A DNA stretch of 64,000 nucleotides, taken from contig JAKAVA010000092.1 of NCBI GenBank assembly GCA_021827645.1, forward strand, positions 1 to 64,000, given 5' to 3'. This stretch comes from Planctomycetota bacterium. GTDB lineage: Bacteria > Planctomycetota > Phycisphaerae > WQYP01. Positions 53,192 to 62,047 of this stretch are shown piece after piece; within the stretch, counting starts at the first letter, position 1; the number at the start of each line of letters is the position of its first letter. Made by a program: the position numbers and the translations under genes. The notes below the pieces were generated by a model. It searched no databases and was not told the origin of the DNA. It was given only the letters and a program-made list of their open reading frames with translations.

Positions 53192-53343
53192 ACCCGTATC
53201 CCCTGAAAAGCGCACGCCGGGATGAAAAATCCGGCGAACCGCAATCTTTGCCACCCGGCGCACACGGAAACATTCCGCAGTGATCCATGGCGGCGTAAGT
53301 CGCACTTTCTTGTAGGGGGATTTATGGGGCCTTGCTCACTCTT

Positions 53344-53402
53344 GCCCTACCCCCCTTCCGGCCGCTCAATTTTGTGAGAGACCGGTTAACGGCAGTTTTA
53401 CC
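53344..53402. repeat. Upstream block copy A
   Basis: 59 nt beginning GCCCTACCCCC and ending TTTTACC, about 150 nt upstream of the G1 peptidase start. It matches 53745-53803 at roughly three quarters of positions by eye, with no gaps. Confidence 0.65.
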
Positions 53403-53597
53403 TAGATGTAAAACTATCGTTATTGATAACTCTTTTAAATTCAGATGTCAAGCGTGATCTGAATTTTTATTAGCCAGAGTCGAAAGCCGTCTCGTATATC
53501 GGACGTGCTAAGGGTGTGCTGTGCCAAATATACGTGGCTTTCCATTTCCAATCGCCGCGAATTTTTCAGCGTGGATGGATCGTCGTGGCGGGTAACG

Positions 53598-53640
53598 AAA
53601 AAAGGCTTGATCTGCGGGGTCGCCGCAGGGATCAAGCCTT
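53598..53640 (-). terminator. Terminator in repeat copy B
   Basis: Same hairpin as 51512-51554 (AAGGCTTGATC/GATCAAGCCTT with inner stem) followed by a T-run on the - strand. It now lies upstream of the intact peptidase gene and would stop - strand transcripts coming from RDD-gene direction. Confidence 0.75.
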
Positions 53641-53695
53641 GGTATCCGGTGTTCACCTTCCGCAGGGTGACCGATAACCGAACTGAATTCGGCTC

Positions 53696-53731
53696 TCAGG
53701 CCCGTTTACGCCGAACTAGAAGCAGGGCCGC
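53696..53731 (-). pseudogene. 3' relic of a second PEP-CTERM peptidase gene
   Basis: The 12 codons encode AALLLVRRKRA and a TGA, identical to the C-terminus of the G1 peptidase. Immediately 5' of it (on the - strand) is a non-coding block homologous to the peptidase upstream region, so the rest of the gene has been deleted. Confidence 0.7.
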
Positions 53732-53744
53732 GGCGCACAAAGTG

Positions 53745-53803
53745 GCCCTACCCCCGCGCCGGCCGTTCGATTTTGCGAGAGACTCTTTGGCTGCTCTTTT
53801 ACC
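53745..53803. repeat. Upstream block copy B
   Basis: 59 nt homologous to 53344-53402. In copy B it lies only 13 nt from the 3' coding relic; in copy A it lies about 150 nt before an intact ORF of over 1.5 kb. The difference marks the deletion. Confidence 0.6.
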
Positions 53804-53875
53804 CGAAGATGGCGGGGCGTGCGACAAGAACTCCCGCAGATCCGAATGTCTGACGTGACTTGCGCATCGAGCACT

Positions 53876-54640
53876 TCAGCCCTTGAACCACCCCTCCTGA
53901 AGCACCATCGCGATATTGATAATGTATTGCTCCGCACTCAGATGCTCATATTGATCGGCCTTGAGCTGGAGTATTTTCTGGATGCAGTCCGCGGCGAGTT
54001 CAAAGAGTTCTTCACGGGCGGAAACCTCGAGCTGATCTCGCCGCAGGGCCAGATCAATGATGACATCGCGATGCGCGACGCCGATGCGCTCCAGTATGCG
54101 GGCGCGGATCGCCGGATCTGCCAGAAAGCTGTTGTCACGTCGTCGCATTTCACGGTTGATGGCGGGGGGCAGCACCGTGCGCCGCTGCCGAATCACCACC
54201 GTCTGGGCGGCAAAATCACCGATCCTCCGATGCCACCGGTCCGCGAGCGCCACCAAACCGCCCAGCAGCATGAGTTCCGGTAGAAAATCCACCAGCCGGG
54301 CCATGTTGCGGATGATGACTGCACTGGCGGCGAGCCTTCGTCCATCGGCGTCGATCACTTCCAAGCCCATAGCTTTTTTGCCCGGCGTTCGCCCCCGAAG
54401 ATAGATTTCGAAAATGGGAAAGTAGCCTACGATGATGAGAAAGGTGCCGAGTGTCAGGAGAACAAATGCCAACAGCTGCGAGATGAGGGCTAAGGTGGAT
54501 GAGATGATGAGGACGAAGCCAATCATGCAAATTACAATAATGGCGGCATCGATGATAAATGCCAGGGCCCGGGAGTATATTCCGGCAAGCTCAAATTGCA
54601 GGGTGATCATTTCGGGCGTCGTGATGGTGTAGCGGCGCAT
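53876..54640 (-). CDS. RDD-family membrane protein
   Basis: A 254-residue protein with the RDD domain in the N-terminal half: LAGIYSRALAFIIDAAIIVICMIGFVLII, then a second membrane segment, and RGRTPGKKAMGLEVIDADGRRL with VIIRNMARLVDFLPELMLLGGLVALADRWHRRIGDFAAQTVVIR. The C-terminal 90 residues are soluble and helical. RDD proteins act in transport or stress, mostly of unknown function. The gene is divergent from psd 70 nt away. Confidence 0.88.
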   Translation of the reverse strand: MRRYTITTPEMITLQFELAGIYSRALAFIIDAAIIVICMIGFVLIISSTLALISQLLAFVLLTLGTFLIIVGYFPIFEIYLRGRTPGKKAMGLEVIDADGRRLAASAVIIRNMARLVDFLPELMLLGGLVALADRWHRRIGDFAAQTVVIRQRRTVLPPAINREMRRRDNSFLADPAIRARILERIGVAHRDVIIDLALRRDQLEVSAREELFELAADCIQKILQLKADQYEHLSAEQYIINIAMVLQEGWFKG

Positions 54641-54709
54641 GCAGTCTGCTCCTCAACAGCGGCTGCTCCGCAGCGGCAGCCGACACGGAGTATAATCGAC
54701 CCCGATTAA

Positions 54710-55432
54710 ATGGAAGCGGGCTTGAAGAGGGCTTTTGATTTCATGGCGCGGATGAAATTTTGGTTTCCTTTGGCAATCGTCGGGTGGCAATACTGGATGC
54801 CGATCCTGTTCGGTGGTGCGGTGCTCACGGCCGCGGTGGCCCTGCTGCTGTCCATCTGGGTGGCTGCGATACCGGCGGTTATGACATTGGCGTGTCTGCT
54901 GTTTTTCCGCGACCCGCTGCGCCGAGTGAGTTCTCGGCCGGACGTGATGGTATCCCCCGCGGATGGGGTGGTGACTGAAATTGCGGTGGTCCGATCGGAG
55001 CGGCTTTCGGGCGATGTGCTGCGGGTGAGTATCTTTCTTTCGGTGCTGGATGTGCATCTGAATCGCAGCCCGTGCTGCGGGACGGTGCAATCGGTGAGCT
55101 TTGAAGCTGGGCGTTTTCTCGATGCTCGACATCCGGAATCGGGTGTGCGGAATCAATCCAACAATCTGGTCCTCCATACCTCGTACGGGCCGATCGTGGT
55201 ACGGCAGATTGTCGGGGCCATCGCCCGGCGGATCATATGCCCGGTGCGCAAGGAGGATGTGCTGGAGCGTGGAGAATGTTTCGGGATGATCGCCTTCGGC
55301 AGTCGAACCGAACTGCTGGTGTCGGGTCCGGAGCGGTGGACGCCGTGTGTGAAAGTCGGCGATAAAGTTCGGGCCGGTTCCAGTATTATTCTGGAATGCA
55401 AAGTGGACCAAAGGAGCCCGACGGCGGCCTGA
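54710..55432 (+). CDS. psd: Phosphatidylserine decarboxylase, short form
   Basis: A 240-residue PSD that makes phosphatidylethanolamine. Transmembrane segments lie at about 16-65; VMVSPADGVVTEIAVV and LDVHLNRSPCCGTV are typical. The self-cleavage site is the GS in GMIAFGSRTELLV, which generates the pyruvoyl group and the alpha chain. Short PSDs of this sort normally adjoin a phosphatidylserine synthase; none is adjacent here. The start ATG is 70 nt from the divergent RDD gene. Confidence 0.9.
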   Translation: MEAGLKRAFDFMARMKFWFPLAIVGWQYWMPILFGGAVLTAAVALLLSIWVAAIPAVMTLACLLFFRDPLRRVSSRPDVMVSPADGVVTEIAVVRSERLSGDVLRVSIFLSVLDVHLNRSPCCGTVQSVSFEAGRFLDARHPESGVRNQSNNLVLHTSYGPIVVRQIVGAIARRIICPVRKEDVLERGECFGMIAFGSRTELLVSGPERWTPCVKVGDKVRAGSSIILECKVDQRSPTAA

Positions 55433-55455
55433 TTTGCCGTCCCCAGAACGATCCG

Positions 55456-56259
55456 CTACTTCTTGGGATAAATGACCGTTTCAAATTTGTCGTCGTGCAC
55501 ACCGCGTAATCCGTGGGCGTAGATGCTGTGTTTACCGCCGATGCGGATGGAAGTGGACATAGCGGCGGCGACATCGACAATAACGCTGGGGGTTGTGATG
55601 TATACGCCGTGAAGCACGGAACAGTCGGTCACCAGAACTTTTCCATGCGGGGCGGGGAACACGGTGATGGCATGGGTGAGATGCACGTTGTACGGTACGG
55701 CGTAGACGTGCGGATGTACCTTTTGCACCATGTGCCACGCGTGTCCTTTGGGTCCAAGGAGGCCGGCGTAGGGAGTCCAGATGATGACGGGCCCCTTTTT
55801 CAGTTGACGTTCAAGGCGGTTCACCAATTGTTGACGCTCACCGGGCTGGAAGCTAACGAGCATCCAGCTTTGGTTGACAACCTTGGGGGCCATATGGGTG
55901 GCGAGGGAAAACCTTCGGGCGCGAAGATTATCCACCCGGCGATGCCCCCAGATGATCTTTCCACTGTTGACCATATAGGATGTCCACGGTGCCCAGCCGA
56001 AATAGGGCCCGTAACCGGTGGAGGCGAGCGGTTTAAAAAATGTGCGACGCTGGAATTTCTTCCTGCTGTGGTAGGTGGGCACGTACCCGTAATAATATTT
56101 AAGGGCCGAGGCGAGCGCGTCATAGGAGCATTGATTAAATTGGCCGACCCAGAGGGCTTTTTGTTTTGGCGATGGCCCTTTGGGGGCGGCGCCGGTGACG
56201 CCGGCGCCGACAAGCAGCAGGGATGCGGCAAGAAACGTTGGAACTTTTTTAACCGGCAT
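55456..56259 (-). CDS. Secreted protein with C39-like peptidase features
   Basis: A 267-residue exported protein. The signal peptide is MPVKKVPTFLAASLLLVGAGVTGA. After it comes FNQCSYDALASALKYYYG, reminiscent of the Gln-x-Cys of C39-like cysteine peptidases, later a His in GPKGHAWHMVQ and an Asp in VLVTDCSVLHG, which would complete a Cys-His-Asp triad. The arrangement suggests a papain-like fold but similarity is low. GAGGAGA precedes ATG 56259; a longer frame to 56409 has no good start. Function unknown; it faces psd tail to tail. Confidence 0.6.
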   Translation of the reverse strand: MPVKKVPTFLAASLLLVGAGVTGAAPKGPSPKQKALWVGQFNQCSYDALASALKYYYGYVPTYHSRKKFQRRTFFKPLASTGYGPYFGWAPWTSYMVNSGKIIWGHRRVDNLRARRFSLATHMAPKVVNQSWMLVSFQPGERQQLVNRLERQLKKGPVIIWTPYAGLLGPKGHAWHMVQKVHPHVYAVPYNVHLTHAITVFPAPHGKVLVTDCSVLHGVYITTPSVIVDVAAAMSTSIRIGGKHSIYAHGLRGVHDDKFETVIYPKK

Positions 56260-56543
56260 ATTATTCTCCTCAATCAAGCTGCCAACGTCGGGTTTGCGGT
56301 TGAAAGTATGGTTGCCGCGGCCGGAAAATTCTTTCACTGATTTGGGCGGCGAAGTTTGGGGGCGTTGGCAGTGATTGCCGTTGGTGGCGGTTTTGGAGGG
56401 TGATGTCATCAGATTTCAGAAAATTCAAAAACATGATTGAATTTTTTTCCTCGGCCTGTAGGATATTGCCGGTTGTAAAGCGACCGATTCGGTGCCGGGT
56501 GCTGAATCGGTCGGGGAATTTGATGGTCACAGTGGTAGATGGA

Positions 56544-56572
56544 TTGACATGTTCCGCGGCAAGCATTAGCAT
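56544..56572 (+). promoter_or_regulatory. Predicted promoter of the Act cluster
   Basis: A perfect TTGACA (56544-56549) lies 17 nt from TAGCAT (56567-56572), four of six matches to TATAAT. The expected start is near 56580, with a leader of about 130 nt before actA. Confidence 0.5.
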
Positions 56573-56602
56573 CGCCGACCGGACTTTGTGCAAAGTTTCA
56601 CA

Positions 56603-56620
56603 ACCTCGTCATGACGAGGT
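56603..56620. promoter_or_regulatory. 18-bp perfect palindrome in the actA leader
   Basis: ACCTCGTCATGACGAGGT is a perfect inverted repeat, extended by CAC/GTG with one bulge (56599-56623). It lies just downstream of the predicted start. It may bind a dimeric regulator or fold as an mRNA hairpin. Confidence 0.4.
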
Positions 56621-56709
56621 GTGAGGATCGTTGGAAAGCCGCCGCTTGGGCCCCGTATAACTGCCCGGCCATCAGGTGGCAGCCTGTTTGAGGATTGCGG
56701 CCGAATAAC

Positions 56710-57438
56710 ATGAGCGAACGTCCATTTTTTGTATTTCCGAAGTGGTCGGACTGGCTCACAAAAGTGTTTGTGATTTCCACGCTGATCATTCCGATTTACC
56801 TCGTCATTTTGATCGCATATGGTTGCAGCGCCCGGACGCTGAATGTCAATTACGCGCCTAAGCAGCCGGTGCCGTACAGTCATGCCTTTCATGCCGGTAA
56901 GCTGGGCATCAACTGCGAATATTGCCATACCGACGTGAAGCGGGCCGCCTATGCCGCCCTGCCGCCGACTCAGACGTGTCTCAACTGTCATTCCTTGATC
57001 GCCGCCAAGAGCCGTAAACTACAGGCCATCCGTAACAGCTACGGCACGGGCAAAAAAAGTCTCGCCGGGCTTTCGGTACCTTGGATTAAAGTTGATGACC
57101 TGCCGGATTATGTGTATTTCAATCATGAAGCGCACGTCAACGCCGGCATCAGTTGTCTGGTGTGCCACGGGAAGGTTAACGAGATGACCCGGGTATACCA
57201 GGCCAAACCCTTCAATATGGCATGGTGCTTGAATTGCCACCGGAATCCCGCCCCGTATCTGCGGCCACGAAATGAAGTGACGAACATGAGCTGGACCGGC
57301 AAGAACAAGGTGAAACTGGCCAAAGATCTGGGGCTGACCGTGGCCACGCTGCCGCACAACCTCGGCAAGTACCTGATGAAGCGTTACCACATTCCCAGTG
57401 TCAAATTGCTTACGGATTGCGAAACATGTCATCGTTAA
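56710..57438 (+). CDS. actA: Alternative complex III subunit A, pentaheme cytochrome c
   Basis: ActA, 242 residues. An N-terminal membrane segment (VFVISTLIIPIYLVILIAYG at about 17-37) is followed by five CxxCH heme motifs: CEYCH, CLNCH, CLVCH, CLNCH and CETCH. It receives electrons from quinol in alternative complex III. The ATG at 56710 begins MSERPFFVFPKWSDW; a TTG 15 nt upstream is possible. It overlaps actB by 13 nt. Confidence 0.95.
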   Translation: MSERPFFVFPKWSDWLTKVFVISTLIIPIYLVILIAYGCSARTLNVNYAPKQPVPYSHAFHAGKLGINCEYCHTDVKRAAYAALPPTQTCLNCHSLIAAKSRKLQAIRNSYGTGKKSLAGLSVPWIKVDDLPDYVYFNHEAHVNAGISCLVCHGKVNEMTRVYQAKPFNMAWCLNCHRNPAPYLRPRNEVTNMSWTGKNKVKLAKDLGLTVATLPHNLGKYLMKRYHIPSVKLLTDCETCHR

Positions 57439-60400
57439 CAGAAAAATTAGCTACCGGCCGCCAGTATTGGCAGAGTCTTGAGGAATATGCCGGGACACCG
57501 GAATTCACGAACATGATCGAGCGTGAATTTCCGTCGCGGGCGTCGGAGTTTCTCTCCGGTGATCGGCGTCGTTTTCTGAAGTTGATGGGTGCCTCGCTGG
57601 CCTTGGCGGGGCTTGCCGGTTGCCGGCGATATCCCGTTCAAGAACTGGCCCCGTATGCCCATCGGCCGGCGAATCGTGATCCGGGCGTTCCAGTGCAGTA
57701 CACCACGGCCATGGATATCTCCGGTATCGGGCAGGGCCTGATGGTCACCAGTTATGACGGCCGACCGATCAAGGTCGATGGTAATCCTTCGCATCCGATG
57801 AATCACGGCGGAAGCGATTCCTACGATCAGGCCAGCATCATGACGATTTATGATCCGGATCGGGCACGCGGGGTTGTGCAGCGGGCCAACGGAAAATTTA
57901 TCGACAGCAACTGGGTTACCTTCTTCGAGGATTATTGGAAAGACCGGCTCGCGGAGGCGAAAAAAGATGGGGGGCGCGGATTTGCCATCCTCGCCCAAGC
58001 GTATTCATCGCCTAGCCTGCACTACATGCGCACCCGCCTGCAAAAAACGCTGCCGCACATGCAGTGGTTTGAATATGAGCCGATTTCCTTCGATAACGGG
58101 CGTCTGGGGACGCAGATGGCGTTCGGTAAGCCGGTGCGTGTGGTTCCGGAACTCAACGCTGCCCAGATCATCGTGGCGATTGATTATGACATGTTCGTCG
58201 GCGACCCGCTGTCGGTAAAACTGGCACGCGATTTTGCCGAAGGTCGCCGGATGACCAATCCCACCACCGGGGCACTGGCGAAAAAGATGAATCGCTTTTA
58301 TGCGATTGAATCAACATTTTCCATCACCGGATCGCAGGCGGAGAATATGAATCACCGCATGTCGATGGCGGGCGGTGATATTGTCATTGCGGTGGCGTTG
58401 CTGGCGGCCGAATTGAAAAAGCAGGGGTTGCATCTACCCATCGACCTCCCGGCGATGCCCGCAGCGCCCAAAGGGTTTGACGAAAAAACGTGTCGTGCGA
58501 TGGCCGCTGATCTTCTTGCCCATAAGGGGCAGTCGGTTATTACCGTCGGGCATCATCAACCCCCGGTGGTCCACGCGCTGGCGGCCGTACTCAACGATGC
58601 GCTGGGCGGCACGGGCCGCACCGTGAAGTATTACGACGTTCAGGACCCCGATCGCAAAACCCATGTTGAGGCGATTACGGAACTGACCAATGCGATGAAC
58701 ACGGGCAAGGTTAAAACGCTGGCGATTCTCGGTGGAAATCCGGTATTCACGGCTCCGAATGATCTGAATTTCGGCGCGGCGCTGGCGAAGGTGCCCGACA
58801 GCATCCATCTCGCGGATTACGACGATGAAACCTCGGCCCTGTGCCAATGGCATCTCCCCGAGAGCCATTATCTGGAAAACTGGAGCGATGCGCGTTCTTG
58901 TGACGGCCTGATCTCGATTGTTCAGCCGATGATCGAGCCGATCTTCAACGGCAAGAGCCCCGCCGAAGTGGTGGCAATCCTCAACGGCGAGACGCATCTG
59001 GGCGGTTACCAGATTGCACAAGATGCTTTGGGTATTAAAGCCAGTCAGTGGAAATGGAAAAAAGCCCTGTTTGACGGCTATATCGAAGGGACGGCATGGT
59101 CGCCGGCGCACGTGCGGGTACATGCTGGCGATCTGGCGGCGGCGCTGGGTGCGGCACTGCAATCGGCGGCGGGTCGAAAGCTTGCGTCAAATGAATTTGA
59201 AATTGTCTTCCGGCACGATACGAAAATGTACGACGGACGCTGGGCCAACAGCGGTTGGCTGCAGGAACTGCCCGATCCGATGACACGGCTGACGTGGGAC
59301 AATGCGGCGATGGTCAATCCGAAGACGGCCCAGGCCCTTGGGCTCAATCCGCATGTGTCGCAGATGATTGAAATCAGCATTGGCGAGCGCACGCTGAAAA
59401 TGCCTGTGTACGCCTTGCCGGGACAGCCGGAAAATTCCATCAGCCTTCCGTATGGTTACGGCCGCACCAAATCCGGTGTGGTGGGGACGGGAACCGGCTT
59501 TGATGTGTATCAGTTGCGGACCAGCACCCAGATGGACATGGCAGTCGCAAGGGTCAAGCCGACGGGCGAAACGTACCAGCTTGCCACCACGCAGAATCAT
59601 TTCGTCATCGGGATTGTGGGCGAAAAGACCATTGCCGAGCGTATTCCGCAGCTTGTCCACATGGCGACTTTCAAGGAACTGCAGGCTAACCCGTCTCTGG
59701 GGCACAAGCGGCAGACGGCCGTGAATCTCTGGGATGAGCATCACTACAACACGGGTTATCAATGGGGCCTTTCGGTGGACCTGACGTCCTGCATCGCCTG
59801 CGGGGCATGCGTGGTGGCGTGCCAGGCGGAAAATAATATTCCCATTGTGGGTAAGGCACAGGTGCTCAATGGCCGCGAAATGCAGTGGATGCGCATTGAC
59901 CGTTATTTCCGGGGCCCTGATCTGACCCGGCCGGAATCGGTTCATGAGCCGGTGATGTGCATGCAGTGCGAAAATGCCCCGTGCGAAGCGGTGTGCCCGG
60001 TCGGTGCGACCGTTCACAGTCAAGATGGGCTCAATCAGATGGTGTATAACCGATGCATCGGCACCCGTTACTGCATGAATAACTGCCCCTACAAAGTGCG
60101 TCGGTTTAACTTTTTTGATTACAACAGCGGCACCCTGCAAAATCTCTACGAGCCGAATCTGCTTCGTAAACCCATGAATGATCTCGTGGCCATGCAACGA
60201 AACCCGGAAGTAAGTATCCGTGTCCGTGGTGTGATGGAAAAGTGCACCTACTGCGTCCAGCGCATAGAGATGACCCGGGTGACGGCGGAACGGCAGAACC
60301 GTCGCATTCGAGATGGTGAGATTGTCATGGCCTGCCAGCAGGCGTGTCCGACGCAGGCGATCGTCTTCGGCGATATCTTGGATAAATCTTCGAAGGTGGC

Positions 60401-60542
60401 GATTCTGCGAAATCAATCCCGCAGTTACGGTCTGCTCAATGAGATGCTCTTTACCAAACCGCGGACGACGTATTTGCCGAAGATTTCCAACCCCAATCCG
60501 CAAATTCCGCCGAGCGAATTGCCGGACTTGGGAAGCATGTGA
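57426..60542 (+). CDS. actB: Alternative complex III subunit B, molybdopterin-like and Fe-S protein
   Basis: ActB, 1038 residues, a fusion of a molybdopterin-enzyme-like domain (without obvious cofactor role in ACIII) and a ferredoxin domain. Near the N-terminus DRRRFLKLMGASLALAGLAGC is a Tat-like signal. The C-terminal ferredoxin part has CIACGACVVACQ, CMQCENAPCEAVCPVGA, CIGTRYCMNNCPY and CTYCVQ..CQQACPTQA, giving several [4Fe-4S]/[3Fe-4S] clusters. The gene starts inside actA. Confidence 0.95.
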   Translation: MSSLTEKLATGRQYWQSLEEYAGTPEFTNMIEREFPSRASEFLSGDRRRFLKLMGASLALAGLAGCRRYPVQELAPYAHRPANRDPGVPVQYTTAMDISGIGQGLMVTSYDGRPIKVDGNPSHPMNHGGSDSYDQASIMTIYDPDRARGVVQRANGKFIDSNWVTFFEDYWKDRLAEAKKDGGRGFAILAQAYSSPSLHYMRTRLQKTLPHMQWFEYEPISFDNGRLGTQMAFGKPVRVVPELNAAQIIVAIDYDMFVGDPLSVKLARDFAEGRRMTNPTTGALAKKMNRFYAIESTFSITGSQAENMNHRMSMAGGDIVIAVALLAAELKKQGLHLPIDLPAMPAAPKGFDEKTCRAMAADLLAHKGQSVITVGHHQPPVVHALAAVLNDALGGTGRTVKYYDVQDPDRKTHVEAITELTNAMNTGKVKTLAILGGNPVFTAPNDLNFGAALAKVPDSIHLADYDDETSALCQWHLPESHYLENWSDARSCDGLISIVQPMIEPIFNGKSPAEVVAILNGETHLGGYQIAQDALGIKASQWKWKKALFDGYIEGTAWSPAHVRVHAGDLAAALGAALQSAAGRKLASNEFEIVFRHDTKMYDGRWANSGWLQELPDPMTRLTWDNAAMVNPKTAQALGLNPHVSQMIEISIGERTLKMPVYALPGQPENSISLPYGYGRTKSGVVGTGTGFDVYQLRTSTQMDMAVARVKPTGETYQLATTQNHFVIGIVGEKTIAERIPQLVHMATFKELQANPSLGHKRQTAVNLWDEHHYNTGYQWGLSVDLTSCIACGACVVACQAENNIPIVGKAQVLNGREMQWMRIDRYFRGPDLTRPESVHEPVMCMQCENAPCEAVCPVGATVHSQDGLNQMVYNRCIGTRYCMNNCPYKVRRFNFFDYNSGTLQNLYEPNLLRKPMNDLVAMQRNPEVSIRVRGVMEKCTYCVQRIEMTRVTAERQNRRIRDGEIVMACQQACPTQAIVFGDILDKSSKVAILRNQSRSYGLLNEMLFTKPRTTYLPKISNPNPQIPPSELPDLGSM

Positions 60543-60587
60543 TGTGGAGGCGCGAAAGTCAGTCGCTTCGTAGGATGTGATGGAAGT

Positions 60588-62021
60588 ATGACAACGATTG
60601 AAATACCGCAGACGAGACTTGAAACCGGTTATGACAATACCGCAGAGGATTGCATCAACCGCGAACCGCTGATCACCGGGGAGGCAACTTACCATGCGGT
60701 TACCAAGATTGTCTGCGCCACGCCGGAAGCGCGGCGGGCACCGAAGATCTGGTACGTCTGCTTCACCATCTCGCTGATGCTCCTGTGCGTTCTGTTCCTG
60801 ACGATTGCGTACCAGGTTTTCACCGGTGTCGGTGTTTGGGGGAATAATTCTCCGAACGCATGGGGCTTTGACATCATCAACTTCGTGTTCTGGGTCGGTA
60901 TTGCCCACGCGGGTACGATGATTTCGGCCATTTTGCTCATGTTCCGGCAGCGCTGGCGAACGGGTATCAACCGCTTTGCGGAAGCCACGACGGTGTTTTC
61001 CGTTCTGTGTGCGGGCATTTACCCCGCCATTCACGTCGGTCGGCCGTGGTTCGCCTATTGGTTACTTCCATATCCGAACATCATGGGAGACTGGCCGAAT
61101 TTTTACAGTCCGCTGCTTTGGGATGCCTTGGCGGTCGGCACCTACAGTACTTTCTCGTTTCTATTCTGGTATTTCGGAATGGTGCCGGACTTGGCTACTC
61201 TGCGGGACCGCGCCAAAACCCGCACCCGCCACACTTTGTACGGAATCTTTTCACTCGGATGGCGTGGATCAGCCCGCCACTGGAAGATTTATGATCGCGG
61301 TATGATCATCATGGGCGGGCTCGCGTGCGCTTTGGTCATGGCCGTGAGTTCGACGGTGAGTACCGACTTCGCCGTATCTCAGCTTCCTGGCTGGCATGAG
61401 ACCATCTTCCCCCCGTACTTTACGGTAGGTGCGATTTTCTCCGGCTTCGCCACCGTCATCGCGCTGGCGATCCCCGCCCGGCATCTGTTCGGGCTCAAAG
61501 ATCTGATCACCGAGCGGCACATGGACAACCTCGGCAAACTGATGCTGGTGCTTTCCTCCATCGTGCTGTACATCTATCTGATCGAATTTTTCATGGCCTA
61601 TTATTCGGGCAATATCTACGAGCGATTTGCCTATTACAACCGCGAATTCGGCCCTTACTGGTGGATGGGCTGGGCGATGATGTTCTGCAACGGCGTGGTG
61701 CCGCAGGCACTCTGGTTTAAGAAAGCCCGCATCACATGGTGGCTGTCTCTTCCGATTGCGCTGCTGGCTCTTTTCGGCATGTGGACGGAGCGATTCAGCA
61801 TCATCGTGACATCCATTCATCGGGACTTTTTGCCTTCGTCGTGGCACATGTATTCGCCGACCATCATCGATATCGGTATGTTCGCCGGCAGCTTCGGGCT
61901 GTTTTTCACCCTGTTTTTACTTTTCTGCCGTTTCCTACCGATGGTCGCGATGTCGGAAGTGAAGTCCATTCTTCCGCAGTCGCATACGCATCTGCCGGAA
62001 GACTGCAAGGATGCTCAGTAA
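60588..62021 (+). CDS. actC: Alternative complex III subunit C, NrfD-like
   Basis: ActC, 477 residues, an integral membrane quinol-binding protein of the NrfD/PsrC family with about ten transmembrane segments (e.g. MLLCVLFLTIAYQVF, FVFWVGIAHAGTMISAILL, YSTFSFLFWYFGMVPDLA, IYLIEFFMAYYSG). IAHAGTMIS and RPWFAYWLLPYPN are typical. It lies 45 nt after actB. Confidence 0.95.
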   Translation: MTTIEIPQTRLETGYDNTAEDCINREPLITGEATYHAVTKIVCATPEARRAPKIWYVCFTISLMLLCVLFLTIAYQVFTGVGVWGNNSPNAWGFDIINFVFWVGIAHAGTMISAILLMFRQRWRTGINRFAEATTVFSVLCAGIYPAIHVGRPWFAYWLLPYPNIMGDWPNFYSPLLWDALAVGTYSTFSFLFWYFGMVPDLATLRDRAKTRTRHTLYGIFSLGWRGSARHWKIYDRGMIIMGGLACALVMAVSSTVSTDFAVSQLPGWHETIFPPYFTVGAIFSGFATVIALAIPARHLFGLKDLITERHMDNLGKLMLVLSSIVLYIYLIEFFMAYYSGNIYERFAYYNREFGPYWWMGWAMMFCNGVVPQALWFKKARITWWLSLPIALLALFGMWTERFSIIVTSIHRDFLPSSWHMYSPTIIDIGMFAGSFGLFFTLFLLFCRFLPMVAMSEVKSILPQSHTHLPEDCKDAQ

Positions 62022-62047
62022 CAGTTGGAGCTTTTTAAGCGGAACGA

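Larger units (their letters stand above)
53533..53731. repeat. Direct repeat copy B (199 bp)
   Basis: Nearly identical to 51447-51646. It includes a terminator (53598-53640) and the 3' coding relic at 53696-53731. It lies upstream of the G1 peptidase gene, in the same orientation as copy A. Confidence 0.9.
53192..53875. other. Region of the deleted second peptidase copy
   Basis: 684 nt with no intact gene. It holds the 5' region of the G1 peptidase gene, its block at 53344-53402, the repeat copy B (53533-53731) with terminator and a 12-codon relic, and a second copy of the upstream block at 53745-53803. Together these are the scar of a lost tandem gene copy. Confidence 0.7.
56260..56709. other. 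Divergent intergenic region upstream of the Act cluster
   Basis: 450 nt with no supported gene. It holds the promoter for actA (56544-56572), an 18-bp palindrome (56603-56620), and upstream sequences of the secreted protein on the - strand. Short frames of about 75 codons are not convincing. Confidence 0.5.

Noticed and set aside
51447-53731. Direct repeats flanking the peptidase as a transposon or integron unit
   Set aside because: No transposase or terminal inverted repeats; the repeats contain the gene's own 3' end and terminator, fitting a duplication scar.
59187-61034. A 615-codon - strand frame opposite actB/actC
   Set aside because: actB and actC carry clear Fe-S and NrfD signatures; the antisense frame is a shadow.
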